A stretch of DNA of 8,570 nt from Clostridia bacterium (GCA_017382555.1 JAFOAB010000159.1:1-8570), one strand, 5' to 3'. Positions 1 through 7,208 are shown, numbered from the stretch's first letter. Notes: generated by a model not told the origin, from the letters alone. Translations and numbers: made by a program.

Positions 1-429
1 AATACCGAGCTTTGCCGTATGTACGAGCGCGGTGAATATACCCCGCTTGGCGTTGAAGAGGCTGCGGAGCGCACCGCCGACGTGCTTGAGATTTTCGATA
101 AGCACGGCGTTAAGGTACTGCGCGTGGGCCTTTGCGAAAGCGAGGGACTCAGACGTGCGGTTGCGGGCCCGAGCGCACCCGATATGGGTGAGCGCGCGAT
201 GTCACGCGTGTTCCTTCGCAGGGCTTTGGAGGCGTTTGCGGAGCTTGGCATAAGCGGCGGAGATGCCGTAATTGAGGTGGGGGTAGGCCAAACCTCCAAA
301 ATGTGCGGTCACAGGAAAGAAAATACAAGGAAAATTCAAGAAAAATTCATATTTAATACATTGAAGGTTATTGAAAAAACTGACATAATAGGATATAATA
401 TTAAAGTTAAAGTATTATTTGACAGATGA
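1..429 (+). CDS. Elp3-like (COG1243-type) radical SAM protein, C-terminal part, 5' end outside window
   Basis: The reading frame is open from base 1 (N-T-E-L-C-R-M-Y-E-R-G-E-Y-T-P-L), so the ATG at 19 is internal and the gene continues upstream. The visible 142 residues match the C-terminal half of the Elp3-like radical SAM proteins that Clostridia often carry just upstream of smc: a TEL..MY..GEYTPL segment, an EEAAER helix, then KHGVKVLRVGLCESEGLR, and a tail with SKMCGHRKEN. The CxxxCxxC iron-sulphur motif would lie upstream and is not visible. Family members resemble the catalytic domain of Elp3 (tRNA wobble-uridine modification), but the substrate of these short bacterial versions is not settled. 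Composition is odd: the first ~300 bases are GC-rich, whereas bases 311-420 contain only 22 G/C in 110 and use AT-rich codons (ATA, AAA, TTA, AGG). The AT-rich part also houses a promoter. A coproporphyrinogen oxidase-like radical SAM protein is a less likely alternative. Confidence 0.68.
   Translation, partial: NTELCRMYERGEYTPLGVEEAAERTADVLEIFDKHGVKVLRVGLCESEGLRRAVAGPSAPDMGERAMSRVFLRRALEAFAELGISGGDAVIEVGVGQTSKMCGHRKENTRKIQEKFIFNTLKVIEKTDIIGYNIKVKVLFDR
371..399 (+). promoter_or_regulatory. Predicted sigma-A promoter for the smc operon, inside the upstream gene
   Basis: TTGAAA (371-376) is followed after exactly 17 bases by TATAAT (394-399), a perfect -10 box and a 5/6 -35 box. Transcription would start near 406, giving a leader of about 65 bases before smc. 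A weaker copy is shifted 10 bases upstream: TTGAAG (361-366), 17 bases, CATAAT (384-389). The boxes lie in the AT-rich final codons of the radical SAM gene, so both a protein end and a promoter would be encoded there. The match is seen in the sequence; activity is inferred. Confidence 0.62.
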
Positions 430-458
430 GCGGAAAAACATCGTAAGACTTTACCCTC

Positions 459-463
459 GGAGG
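459..463 (+). promoter_or_regulatory. Ribosome binding site of smc
   Basis: GGAGG ends 7 bases before the TTG at 471. It decides the start: the first in-frame ATG (codon 44) would remove the Walker A motif, while TTG restores the family N-terminus MYLKSLELHGFKSF. Confidence 0.85.
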
Positions 464-470
464 CTCTAAA

Positions 471-3400
471 TTGTATCTCAAATCACTTGAACTTCACGGC
501 TTCAAATCCTTTCCCAACCGTACGGTGCTGAGCTTCGAGCGCGGTGCTACGGTGGTAATCGGACCTAACGGAAGCGGAAAATCGAATATTTCCGATGCTA
601 TGCGTTGGGTGCTTGGAGAAATGTCCTCCAAGAACATCCGAGGCACTAAGATGGAGGATGTAATATTCGGCGGAGCGGATACGCGCCGCCCTATGAGCTT
701 TGCGGAGGTAACCGTTACCTTTGATAACGGTGATACGATGCATCGCATCGATTCCCCCTACGAGGAGATATCCGTAACCAGAAGATATTACAGAAGCGGA
801 GACAGCGAGTATTATCTTAACCGCAAGCAGTGCCGCTTGCGCGATATTCACGAGCTGTTTATGAACACCGGTATAGGCAGAGACGGATATTCCATCATCG
901 GTCAGGGCAAGATATCCGAGATCCTCTCCAAAAAGAGCGAGGACAGACGCAACATCTTTGAGGAGGCGGCGGGAATCGCAAAGTACCGCTACCGCAAAAA
1001 CGACAGCGAGAGAAAGCTTGCGGAGACCGAGGCGAACATGCTTCGCCTTTCCGACGTTATATCGGAGCTTGAGGCGCGCGTCGGCCCCCTTGAAAGGGAT
1101 GCGGAGAAGGCGCGTAAGTACCTTGAGTTTTACGAGGAAAAGAAGCGTGCGGATATTTCCGTATGGCTTTACGATACCGACAATATGAACAGCGAGGAGG
1201 AGGCAGCCGCAAAGGCGCTTGCCGTCTCCGCGCACGAGCTTGAGATGGCGGAGGATACCGTCAAGGGTCTGGAAAGACAGTACGACAAGCTTTTTGAGGA
1301 TGCGCAGAAAACAAAGCTGGAATCCGAAAGACTGCTTGAGGAAATAAGGGAAAAGGACGGTCTTATCGCCCGTCTGGAATCCGAATTTAAGCTTTCCGAA
1401 AACGAGACCGAGCATACGCTTGCGCTTATCGCACTTGCCGACAAGGCGAAGGCGGACGGCGAGGGTGCGCTTGCAAAGACAGAGGCGGAGATGAAGGATG
1501 CCGATAAGGCGTCTGAGACCGCACGTGCGGAGATCATACGTCTTGAGGCGGAGTACGCTCAGCTTGCCGAAAAGCAGAAACTTGCGGACGAGCGCATCGC
1601 CGGACTTAACAACGAGATACGCGAGCTGCTTGAATCTCTCTCCGAGCTTGAGAAGGTACAAAACGAGGGCGCTGTGCGCCTCGGCGTTCTTGAAAACGGG
1701 CTTGAGACCGACAAGGATGCGGAAAAGACCACGGCAGAGGAGATAAAGCTACGCGAGGCTGAGGCTGCACGCTTCAAGGGCGAGGCTGAGGCATCCGAGG
1801 CAAAGGTAAGAAAATTCGAGGAGCGAGCGCAGAAGTGCGCGCTTGACATAGCCGAGCTTGAAAAGCAGAAGGCAACACTTGCGGAAAAGGAAAAGAAGGT
1901 AAGCACCGAGGCCTACGGTGCCGCCGCAAGCCGCGACGCGCAGATAGAGCGTGCCGAGGCGCTTGAAAAGATGGAGGAGCATTTCGAGGGCTACAGCTCC
2001 GCCGTGCGTACCGTTATGCAGGACTACGCAAACGGTCGCTTCAAGACAAAGGGCAAGGTCTACGGACCGCTTTCCAAGCTTATTACCGCAAAGCCCGAGC
2101 ATAATATAGCAATCGAGACCGCGCTTGCGGCAAATATACAGAACATCGCCGTAGATACCGAGGAGACGGCAAGAGATGCGATCTACTACCTCAAGAACAA
2201 CAACGCGGGACGTGCGACCTTCTGCCCCGTAAGCTCCGTTACCCCGCAGGAGGAAACGTACGAGCAGACGCAGGCGCAGAAGTGCAAGGGCTGTATCGGA
2301 CGCGCGGACGAGCTTGTAGAGTGCGATGATATGTATCGCGACATACTTGCCCGCTTCCTTGCAAGAACGCTTGTGTTTACGGATCTTGAGAGCGCAACGG
2401 AGGCGGCAAAGAGCCAGAAGTACCGCATCAAGGCGGTAACGCTGGACGGACAGGTCGTAAACCCCGGCGGAAGCTTTACGGGAGGCTCCGTACGCGGAGG
2501 CGGCAACGGAATGCTTTCTCGCCCTGCGCAGATAGAAAAGCTCAAAAAGGGCGCGGATGAAGAGAATGCGCGCTACGAAAAGCTTACGGCAGAGGCCGCA
2601 GAGCTTGCAAAGAAGATAGAGGAGACCGAGCGCAGTGCAGTAAGACTGCGTGAGGACAGAGAGATGCTTCTCGCCCTCGGCGGAGCGGAAAGAAGCTCCA
2701 TGGAGGCGGCAAAGGCAAAGGCGGAGTCTGCGGAGGGTATACTCCAAAAGCTTCGTGCGGATATTGAAAGAATGTCCGATATGCGCGTGAGCGCCGCAGC
2801 AGAGGCGGAAAAGCTTCGTGCAGAGGCCGCAAAGCAGCAGCAGACCATCGACAGCGTGCTGAAGCTTCGCGAGGAAAAGTACGTTCAACTTAATGCCGAG
2901 CAGGACGAAAAGGAAGCTCTCAGAGAGAAGGAAAGCGCCGCGCTTATCGCGCTTGCGGAGAAGAGAAGAGATGCGGAAAACATCACGCTCTCCAAGCTTA
3001 ATCTCGATAAGCGTGCGGATGAGATAGAGCGTGAGCTTGAGATAGGCGAAAGCAGAAGGGCGGAATACCTTGCCACTCTGAAGACGCTTGAGGATGGCAG
3101 AACGCTTAACCGCCAAAATGCCGACAGCGTAATGCAGATGCGTGCCGCGCTTGCGGAAAGCAGAAGTGCGCTTGAGGCGGACGGTACGGAGTTTGAAAAG
3201 AAGCAAAACGAGCTTTACCGCCGCATAAAGGACAAGAATGCGGAAAAGGAGCTTATCTTCCGTACACATACGAAAAACGAGGAGAAGGCGCGCAGGCTGA
3301 CCGAGCTTCGCGAGCGCCTGACCGAGCAGCTTGCGGAGGAGTATCAGCTTACATACTCGCAGGCGGTTGCGCTGGGATACCCCAAGCTTACCGAGGAGAC

Positions 3401-4088
3401 GAAGCCGGAGATGGTTGCGCTTCAGAAGAAGCTGAAGGGGCAGATGAAGGCGCTCGGAAACGTCAACGTTTCCGCAATAGAGGAGTTTGCGCAGGTAAAG
3501 GCGCGTTACGACGAGCTTTCCGCGCAGTATAAGGACCTTGTGGAGGCAAGAACGAAGCTTACCGACTTCATTGCTTCCGTAGAGGGCGAGATGAAGCGCC
3601 GCTTCATTGACACCTTCGAGCGTGTAAACGGCTTCTTCGGCGAGGTGTTTACCGAGCTGTTCGGCGGCGGACACGCAGAGCTTCTGCTCACAGACCCCGA
3701 AAACATACTTGAAAGCGGAATAGATATCAAGGCGGCACCTCCCGGCAAGATAGTAAAGAGCCTCTCCCTCCTTTCGGGCGGTGAGCAGAGCTTCGTTGCC
3801 ATCGCGCTTCTGTTTGCGGTGCTTAAGGTAAACCCCTCGCCCTTCTGCATCTTCGACGAGATCGAGAGCGCGCTTGACGAGGTAAACGTAGCCCGCTTTG
3901 CCGAGTATATTAAAAACTTCTCGGAGGAGACACAGTTCATCCTCATCACTCACCGCCGCGGAACAATGGAGGCGGCAGACCGTATGTACGGCGTAACGAT
4001 GCCCGAGCAGGGCGTATCCAAGGTCATCTCCCTCAACGTTGGTGACTTTGACAATAAGAACGGAGATTTTTCTGATGGCATTTCTTGA
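471..4088 (+). CDS. smc: Chromosome segregation/condensin protein SMC
   Basis: ATPase of the bacterial Smc-ScpAB condensin. It dimerises at a hinge, binds DNA and organises the nucleoid for chromosome segregation. The 1205 residues are close to the family's usual length and complete. The N-terminal head has Walker A GPNGSGKS (31-38, K37), the NIRG arginine finger (R57) and a Q-loop (GQGKI, 144-148). A long Glu/Lys/Ala-rich coiled coil runs from about 180 to 500. The hinge spans roughly 505-680, with the glycine motif NPGGSFTGGS (664-673) and some cysteines (C585, C605, C608, C617). The return coiled coil leads to a C-terminal head with signature LSGGEQ (1101-1106), Walker B FCIFDE (1125-1130, catalytic E1130), D-loop SALDE and the THRRGTMEAAD switch segment. 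Start is TTG with a good Shine-Dalgarno site. The gene overlaps ftsY by 14 bases. Codons TTA, CTA and TCA are almost absent. Key catalytic residues are intact. Confidence 0.98.
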   Translation: MYLKSLELHGFKSFPNRTVLSFERGATVVIGPNGSGKSNISDAMRWVLGEMSSKNIRGTKMEDVIFGGADTRRPMSFAEVTVTFDNGDTMHRIDSPYEEISVTRRYYRSGDSEYYLNRKQCRLRDIHELFMNTGIGRDGYSIIGQGKISEILSKKSEDRRNIFEEAAGIAKYRYRKNDSERKLAETEANMLRLSDVISELEARVGPLERDAEKARKYLEFYEEKKRADISVWLYDTDNMNSEEEAAAKALAVSAHELEMAEDTVKGLERQYDKLFEDAQKTKLESERLLEEIREKDGLIARLESEFKLSENETEHTLALIALADKAKADGEGALAKTEAEMKDADKASETARAEIIRLEAEYAQLAEKQKLADERIAGLNNEIRELLESLSELEKVQNEGAVRLGVLENGLETDKDAEKTTAEEIKLREAEAARFKGEAEASEAKVRKFEERAQKCALDIAELEKQKATLAEKEKKVSTEAYGAAASRDAQIERAEALEKMEEHFEGYSSAVRTVMQDYANGRFKTKGKVYGPLSKLITAKPEHNIAIETALAANIQNIAVDTEETARDAIYYLKNNNAGRATFCPVSSVTPQEETYEQTQAQKCKGCIGRADELVECDDMYRDILARFLARTLVFTDLESATEAAKSQKYRIKAVTLDGQVVNPGGSFTGGSVRGGGNGMLSRPAQIEKLKKGADEENARYEKLTAEAAELAKKIEETERSAVRLREDREMLLALGGAERSSMEAAKAKAESAEGILQKLRADIERMSDMRVSAAAEAEKLRAEAAKQQQTIDSVLKLREEKYVQLNAEQDEKEALREKESAALIALAEKRRDAENITLSKLNLDKRADEIERELEIGESRRAEYLATLKTLEDGRTLNRQNADSVMQMRAALAESRSALEADGTEFEKKQNELYRRIKDKNAEKELIFRTHTKNEEKARRLTELRERLTEQLAEEYQLTYSQAVALGYPKLTEETKPEMVALQKKLKGQMKALGNVNVSAIEEFAQVKARYDELSAQYKDLVEARTKLTDFIASVEGEMKRRFIDTFERVNGFFGEVFTELFGGGHAELLLTDPENILESGIDIKAAPPGKIVKSLSLLSGGEQSFVAIALLFAVLKVNPSPFCIFDEIESALDEVNVARFAEYIKNFSEETQFILITHRRGTMEAADRMYGVTMPEQGVSKVISLNVGDFDNKNGDFSDGIS
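4062..4065 (+). promoter_or_regulatory. Ribosome binding site of ftsY, within the smc 3' end
   Basis: GGAG lies 9 bases before the ATG at 4075 and selects it over an in-frame TTG at 4039, which would add 12 residues unlike the family. Its position inside smc suggests that ribosomes finishing smc help start ftsY. Confidence 0.65.
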
Positions 4089-4980
4089 TAAGCTTAAGGC
4101 CGGTCTTGCAAAGACCAAAAGCGCATTTATGGGACAGGTGGATAACGTTATCCGCAGCTTTGTCAAAATAGACGAGGATCTGTTTGACGAGCTTGAGGAG
4201 CTGCTTATCACCTGCGACGTAGGTGTCGGTACTACCGAATACATTCTTGACGAGCTTCGCGAAAAGGTTAAGGACGGCAGACTGAAGGAGCCCGAGGACG
4301 TACGTGTTGCGCTCAAGGAGATCCTTTGCTCCCTTGTGGGAGAGGGCGAGCCGCTTGATCTCTCAAAGGCTCCCGCCGTTGTGCTCGTTATCGGTGTAAA
4401 CGGTGTTGGTAAGACCACCACGATCGGCAAGATATCCTCCCATTTTGTAGGAGAGGGAAAAAAGGTCGTCGTTGCGGCGGCGGATACCTTCCGTGCGGCG
4501 GCAATAGAGCAGTTAAGCGTTTGGTGCAAGCGCGCAGGTGCGGAGATGATAGCGCAGTCGGACGGCTCCGACCCCGCTGCGGTTGTGTTCGATGCCTCTC
4601 AGGCTGCAAAGAGCCGTAAGGCGGACATCCTTATCGTTGATACCGCAGGCAGACTGCAGAACAAAAAGAACCTTATGGACGAGCTTGCAAAGATCGACCG
4701 CGTGCTTAACCGCGAGCTTGCCGACAGCAGCCGCGAGACGCTTCTCGTGCTTGATGCTACCACCGGTCAGAACGCACTTTCTCAGGCAAAGGAATTTGCA
4801 AACGCCGCAGGCGTTACGGGACTTGTGCTTACAAAGCTTGACGGCACCGCAAAGGGCGGAATGATATTCTCCATCAGCCGTGAGCTCGGCATTCCCGTTA
4901 AGTTCATCGGTGTAGGAGAAAAGGCGGAGGATATGCGTCCCTTTGACGCAAAGGAATTCGTTGCCGCGATGTTTGAGTGA
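4075..4980 (+). CDS. ftsY: Signal recognition particle receptor FtsY
   Basis: GTPase receptor at the inner face of the membrane that docks SRP (Ffh plus 4.5S/6S RNA) carrying nascent membrane proteins and hands them to SecYEG. The 301 residues form an N domain (about 1-90) followed by the SRP-type G domain. Visible motifs are the P-loop GVNGVGKTT (107-115), ADTFRAAA (136-143), DTAGR (189-193), DATTGQNA (227-234), TKLDGTAKGG (253-262) and GVGEK (279-283). DTFRAAA and DTAGR are shared with Ffh, but the short length, the absence of a methionine-rich M domain and the closing ...EDMRPFDAKEFVAAMF identify FtsY. The long acidic A domain of E. coli FtsY is missing, as is usual in Gram-positives. The basic amphipathic start (MAFLDKLKAGLAKTKSAF) is the expected lipid-binding helix. 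The smc-ftsY pairing is widely conserved in Firmicutes. Confidence 0.97.
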   Translation: MAFLDKLKAGLAKTKSAFMGQVDNVIRSFVKIDEDLFDELEELLITCDVGVGTTEYILDELREKVKDGRLKEPEDVRVALKEILCSLVGEGEPLDLSKAPAVVLVIGVNGVGKTTTIGKISSHFVGEGKKVVVAAADTFRAAAIEQLSVWCKRAGAEMIAQSDGSDPAAVVFDASQAAKSRKADILIVDTAGRLQNKKNLMDELAKIDRVLNRELADSSRETLLVLDATTGQNALSQAKEFANAAGVTGLVLTKLDGTAKGGMIFSISRELGIPVKFIGVGEKAEDMRPFDAKEFVAAMFE

Positions 4981-4987
4981 GGGAAAA

Positions 4988-5620
4988 ATGAAAGAGATCA
5001 CCCTGCTGATAGCAACCAAAAATAAAAACAAGGTTAAGGAAATAGAGGGCATTCTGGCGGAGTTTTCCTCCAAGGCGGAAAATGCTTCCGTCCCCGCAAT
5101 AAAGCTTATCACACTTGCTGACGTGGGCTTTACGGGTGAGATTGAGGAAAACGGCGCAAGCTTTGAGGAGAATGCCGCAATTAAGGCAAGAGCGGCTGCG
5201 GCGCTCGGATACATTTCCGTTGCCGATGACAGCGGAATTTGCGCAAACGCGCTCGGCGGTGCGCCCGGAATATACAGCGCACGTTATTCCGGCGGAAGCG
5301 ACGACGATAACAATGAAAAGCTGCTATCCGAGCTTGCCGACAAGGATGACAGAACGGCATATTACTACTGTGCCGTTGCGTGTGAGTTCCCCGATGGCAG
5401 AGAGGGCTTTGTGTGCGGTGGCCGCTGTGACGGCACCGTGATTACCGAATACCGCGGTAACGGCGGCTTTGGATACGATCCGCTGTTCCTTTCCGCAGAT
5501 CTCGGCAAGACCTTTGCCGAGGCAACGGCTGAGGAAAAGCACACCGTGAGCCATAGAGGCAGAGCCGTACGTGAGTTTGCGGCGAAGCTTTTTGAGATAC
5601 TTCGTAAGGAGGGCAAATAA
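4988..5620 (+). CDS. rdgB: XTP/dITP diphosphatase (RdgB/HAM1 family)
   Basis: Hydrolyses non-canonical purine nucleoside triphosphates (dITP, XTP, ITP) to the monophosphate and pyrophosphate, keeping deaminated purines out of DNA and RNA. The 210 residues match the usual size. Family motifs in order: LIATKNKNKVKEI (7-19, the T-x-N-x-K substrate loop), SFEENAAIKA (59-68), VADDSGICANALGGAPGIYS (78-97) with the catalytic Asp of DDSG at 80-83, NGGFGYDPLF (158-167), and SHRGRA (188-193). The ATG at 4988 is chosen over upstream alternatives because it gives the canonical N-terminus MKEITLLIATKN and has GAGGG (4979-4983) just 4 bases ahead, overlapping the ftsY stop codon. It lies 7 bases after ftsY and shares one base with yhbY, so it is clearly in the same transcript. 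B. subtilis keeps this gene elsewhere, so its place here reflects the clostridial arrangement. Confidence 0.96.
   Translation: MKEITLLIATKNKNKVKEIEGILAEFSSKAENASVPAIKLITLADVGFTGEIEENGASFEENAAIKARAAAALGYISVADDSGICANALGGAPGIYSARYSGGSDDDNNEKLLSELADKDDRTAYYYCAVACEFPDGREGFVCGGRCDGTVITEYRGNGGFGYDPLFLSADLGKTFAEATAEEKHTVSHRGRAVREFAAKLFEILRKEGK
5606..5613 (+). promoter_or_regulatory. Ribosome binding site of yhbY
   Basis: AAGGAGGG, the strongest Shine-Dalgarno match in the window, sits 6 bases before the ATG at 5620 and inside the last codons of rdgB. The junction itself reads TAATG, with stop and start sharing one base. Confidence 0.85.
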
Positions 5621-5943
5621 TGCCTGCATTAGAACTTACTTCAAAGGAAAGAGCATACCTTCGCTCTCTTGCCGTGGATTTGGATACCATATTCCAGATT
5701 GGCAAGGGCGGAATTACCGAGGAAACGGTTTACCAGATCGGCAACGCGCTTGAGGCGCGCGAGCTTATAAAGTCAAGAGTTCTTGAGAACAGCGGATTTA
5801 CTGCAAGAGAGGCGGGCGATGCGCTTGCGGAGGCTTGCGATGCCGCGGCTGTTCAGGCTGTGGGAAGCAAATTCGTTTTGTACCGTCCCTCCAAAAAGAA
5901 CAAGAAGATCGATCTTAAGAATGCGGGTAAGTCCGCAAAATAA
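5620..5943 (+). CDS. yhbY: CRS1-YhbY domain RNA-binding protein (YhbY/YqeI)
   Basis: Small RNA-binding protein associated with pre-50S ribosomal particles; the exact role in assembly is not defined. The 107 residues contain the complete domain and match B. subtilis YqeI closely from memory: FQIGKGGITEE (25-35) carries the GKxG RNA-binding loop, ALEARELIKSRVLENS (43-58) is the central helix and strand, and AVQAVGSKFVLYRPSKKNKK (77-96) is the closing strand and basic tail. A lysine-rich C-terminus follows. The gene overlaps the rdgB stop by one base and ends directly against nadD in the same frame. The yhbY-nadD-yqeK order is typical of Firmicutes (yqeI-yqeJ-yqeK in B. subtilis) and supports the assignment. 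Confidence 0.95.
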   Translation: MPALELTSKERAYLRSLAVDLDTIFQIGKGGITEETVYQIGNALEARELIKSRVLENSGFTAREAGDALAEACDAAAVQAVGSKFVLYRPSKKNKKIDLKNAGKSAK

Positions 5944-6561
5944 ATGGCAGATAAGGTAAAAAGGCTTGCCCTGTTCGGCGGAAGCTTTTCGCCACCGCAT
6001 AACGGGCATACGGAGGCGGCACTCGCGTTTATGTACGCAGTTTGTGCCGATGTGCTTGTAATAATGCCTGCGCGCGAGCATCCCTGCAAGGGCGAATATT
6101 CGGAGGGGGCGGAGCACAGATACGAGATGTGCAGGCTCGCCTTTGAATGCGACGTGCGCTTTGGCGGTATGTGCCGAGTTTCCGATATGGAGCTGAAAAG
6201 CGAAGAGGTAAGCTACACCTATCTTACTCTCCGTCGCCTGAAAAAGGAGGCGGATGAGGTTTATATGCTTGTGGGTGCCGACGTGCTTGCGGGCATGGAA
6301 AATTGGAAAAACAGCCGCGAGATATTTGAAAACGCGGTGATATGCTACGTCGGACGCGGCGAAAGCGGCAGAGAGGCTGCTGAAAGATACCGCAAGGAAT
6401 ACGGCGCGAGGATAACGGAGATTGATGCGTGTGTGCCTTCCGTTTCCTCAAACGAGATACGCCGTGCCGCGGCAGAGGGGCTCCCCATTTGCGGAGCATC
6501 ACCCGCTGTTGCGGAGTACATAATTACACACGCGCTTTACGGAGCAAAAAATGACCGATAA
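5944..6561 (+). CDS. nadD: Nicotinate-nucleotide adenylyltransferase NadD
   Basis: Joins nicotinate mononucleotide and ATP to give deamido-NAD and pyrophosphate, the second-to-last step of NAD synthesis. The 205 residues match the family in length and motif order: GGSFSPPHNGH (12-22) is the nucleotidyltransferase GGxFDPxHxGH motif, SYTYLTLRRLKK (90-101) matches SYTxDTL, LVGADVLAGMENW (109-121) matches the GADxxxxxxxW segment, and VSSNEIR (167-173) matches ISSTxIR. Three motif positions are unusual: Ser16 for the common Asp, HPCK (46-49) for PPHK, so Cys48 replaces the conserved His, and Asn170 for Thr. Both histidines of HxGH (19, 22) are kept, so activity is expected. The ATG follows the yhbY TAA with no gap and in the same frame. 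No convincing Shine-Dalgarno lies at the proper distance, so translational coupling is likely. It overlaps yqeK by 11 bases. A different member of the cytidylyltransferase-like family is possible but context argues against it. Confidence 0.93.
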   Translation: MADKVKRLALFGGSFSPPHNGHTEAALAFMYAVCADVLVIMPAREHPCKGEYSEGAEHRYEMCRLAFECDVRFGGMCRVSDMELKSEEVSYTYLTLRRLKKEADEVYMLVGADVLAGMENWKNSREIFENAVICYVGRGESGREAAERYRKEYGARITEIDACVPSVSSNEIRRAAAEGLPICGASPAVAEYIITHALYGAKNDR

Positions 6562-7192
6562 CGAAAGATTTTCCGAAGAGGCACTTGATAATCTCAGGGG
6601 CGAGATAATGGGTAAGATGAGCGTAAAGCGCTTTTCCCACACTCTCGGCGTTGAAAAAAAGGCAGAGGAGCTTTGCGCGCTGTTCGCGCCCGAAAAAACG
6701 GGAATGATGCGTGCCGCCGCACTGCTTCACGATATCACAAAGGAGCTTAGCACCGAGGAGCAGCTTATGCTGTGTAAGAAATACGGTATAACTCCCGATG
6801 CCGATGCGCTCGCTGCTCCCAAGCTGCTTCACAGCCTTACGGCGGCGGCGGTGATACCGGACGTATTTCCGCAATTTGCAGTGCCGGAACTTCTGCGTGC
6901 CGTTTCCGTTCACACTGCGGGCTCGGAGGATATGAATATATACGACAGGATTCTTTATCTTGCCGACTATATAGAGGACACGAGGACATTTGAGGATTGT
7001 GTGCGTCTCCGTCGGTATTTTGATGACGGTATCGCAAGATCGACAACGGCGGAGGAGAGGCAGGCGGTGCTTTCCCGCACCATGCTTCTCAGCTTTGATA
7101 TGACGGTAAAGGACCTGATCGAATCCGGTAAGTCATTGGCTGTCGTTACCGTACGCTCAAGAAACGCAATGCTGAGAGAATGCCGCAGATAA
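6551..7192 (+). CDS. yqeK: YqeK-type HD domain hydrolase (Ap4A hydrolase, symmetrical)
   Basis: HD-domain metalloenzyme; characterised YqeK proteins split diadenosine tetraphosphate (Ap4A) symmetrically into two ADP. Ligands expected for the metal site are all visible in the 213 residues: RFSHTLGV (27-34, His30), AALLHDITKE (56-65, His60-Asp61), LLHSLTAA (92-99, His94), VSVHTAGSEDM (118-128, His121) and YLADYIEDTR (136-145, Asp139), the last two forming the characteristic HTxG...ADYIExxR signature of YqeK. The ATG at 6551 has GGAG (6541-6544) 6 bases ahead and lies inside the nadD 3' end. The constant association with nadD led older annotations to suggest NAD metabolism; hydrolysis of Ap4A is the better-supported role. 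LLHS instead of the commoner LLHG/LWHA is a minor variation. Confidence 0.95.
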   Translation: MTDNERFSEEALDNLRGEIMGKMSVKRFSHTLGVEKKAEELCALFAPEKTGMMRAAALLHDITKELSTEEQLMLCKKYGITPDADALAAPKLLHSLTAAAVIPDVFPQFAVPELLRAVSVHTAGSEDMNIYDRILYLADYIEDTRTFEDCVRLRRYFDDGIARSTTAEERQAVLSRTMLLSFDMTVKDLIESGKSLAVVTVRSRNAMLRECRR

Positions 7193-7196
7193 CTGC

Positions 7197-7203
7197 AGAG
7201 AGG
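7197..7203 (+). promoter_or_regulatory. Ribosome binding site of the LCP gene
   Basis: AGAGAGG ends 5 bases before the ATG at 7209, in the 16-base gap after yqeK. No promoter or terminator is recognisable in the gap, so the LCP gene is probably transcribed with its upstream neighbours. Confidence 0.6.
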
Positions 7204-7208
7204 TTACA

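Noticed and set aside
395..418. Short inverted repeat ATAATA...TATTAT around the promoter, as a terminator or operator
   Set aside because: Only six A/T pairs with a 12-base loop and no following T-run suited to termination; expected by chance in such AT-rich sequence.
419..449. Perfect TTGACA (419-424) as a -35 box for a second smc promoter
   Set aside because: At 17-19 bases downstream there is only CGTAAG/TAAGAC, a poor -10 box; the TTGAAA/TATAAT pair upstream is much better.
2220..2340. Cysteines in the SMC hinge (C585, C605, C608, C617) as a zinc hook like Rad50
   Set aside because: The spacing is not the CxxC hook placed at a coiled-coil apex, and the segment is inside a normal SMC hinge with its glycine motif.
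4039..4074. Upstream TTG start adding 12 residues to FtsY
   Set aside because: The extension overlaps smc further, lacks a better ribosome site, and is unlike FtsY N-termini; ATG 4075 gives the canonical MAFLDKLK start.
1749..4529. A 926-codon open frame on the minus strand, antisense to smc and part of ftsY
   Set aside because: It is in codon register with smc, and stops there need TTA, CTA or TCA codons, which smc avoids. The translation is low-complexity Leu/Arg/Lys-rich, has no recognisable domain and covers a conserved gene.
4943..4987. Upstream start adding 15 residues to RdgB
   Set aside because: It would lie inside ftsY, and the canonical RdgB N-terminus begins at ATG 4988, directly behind GAGGG.
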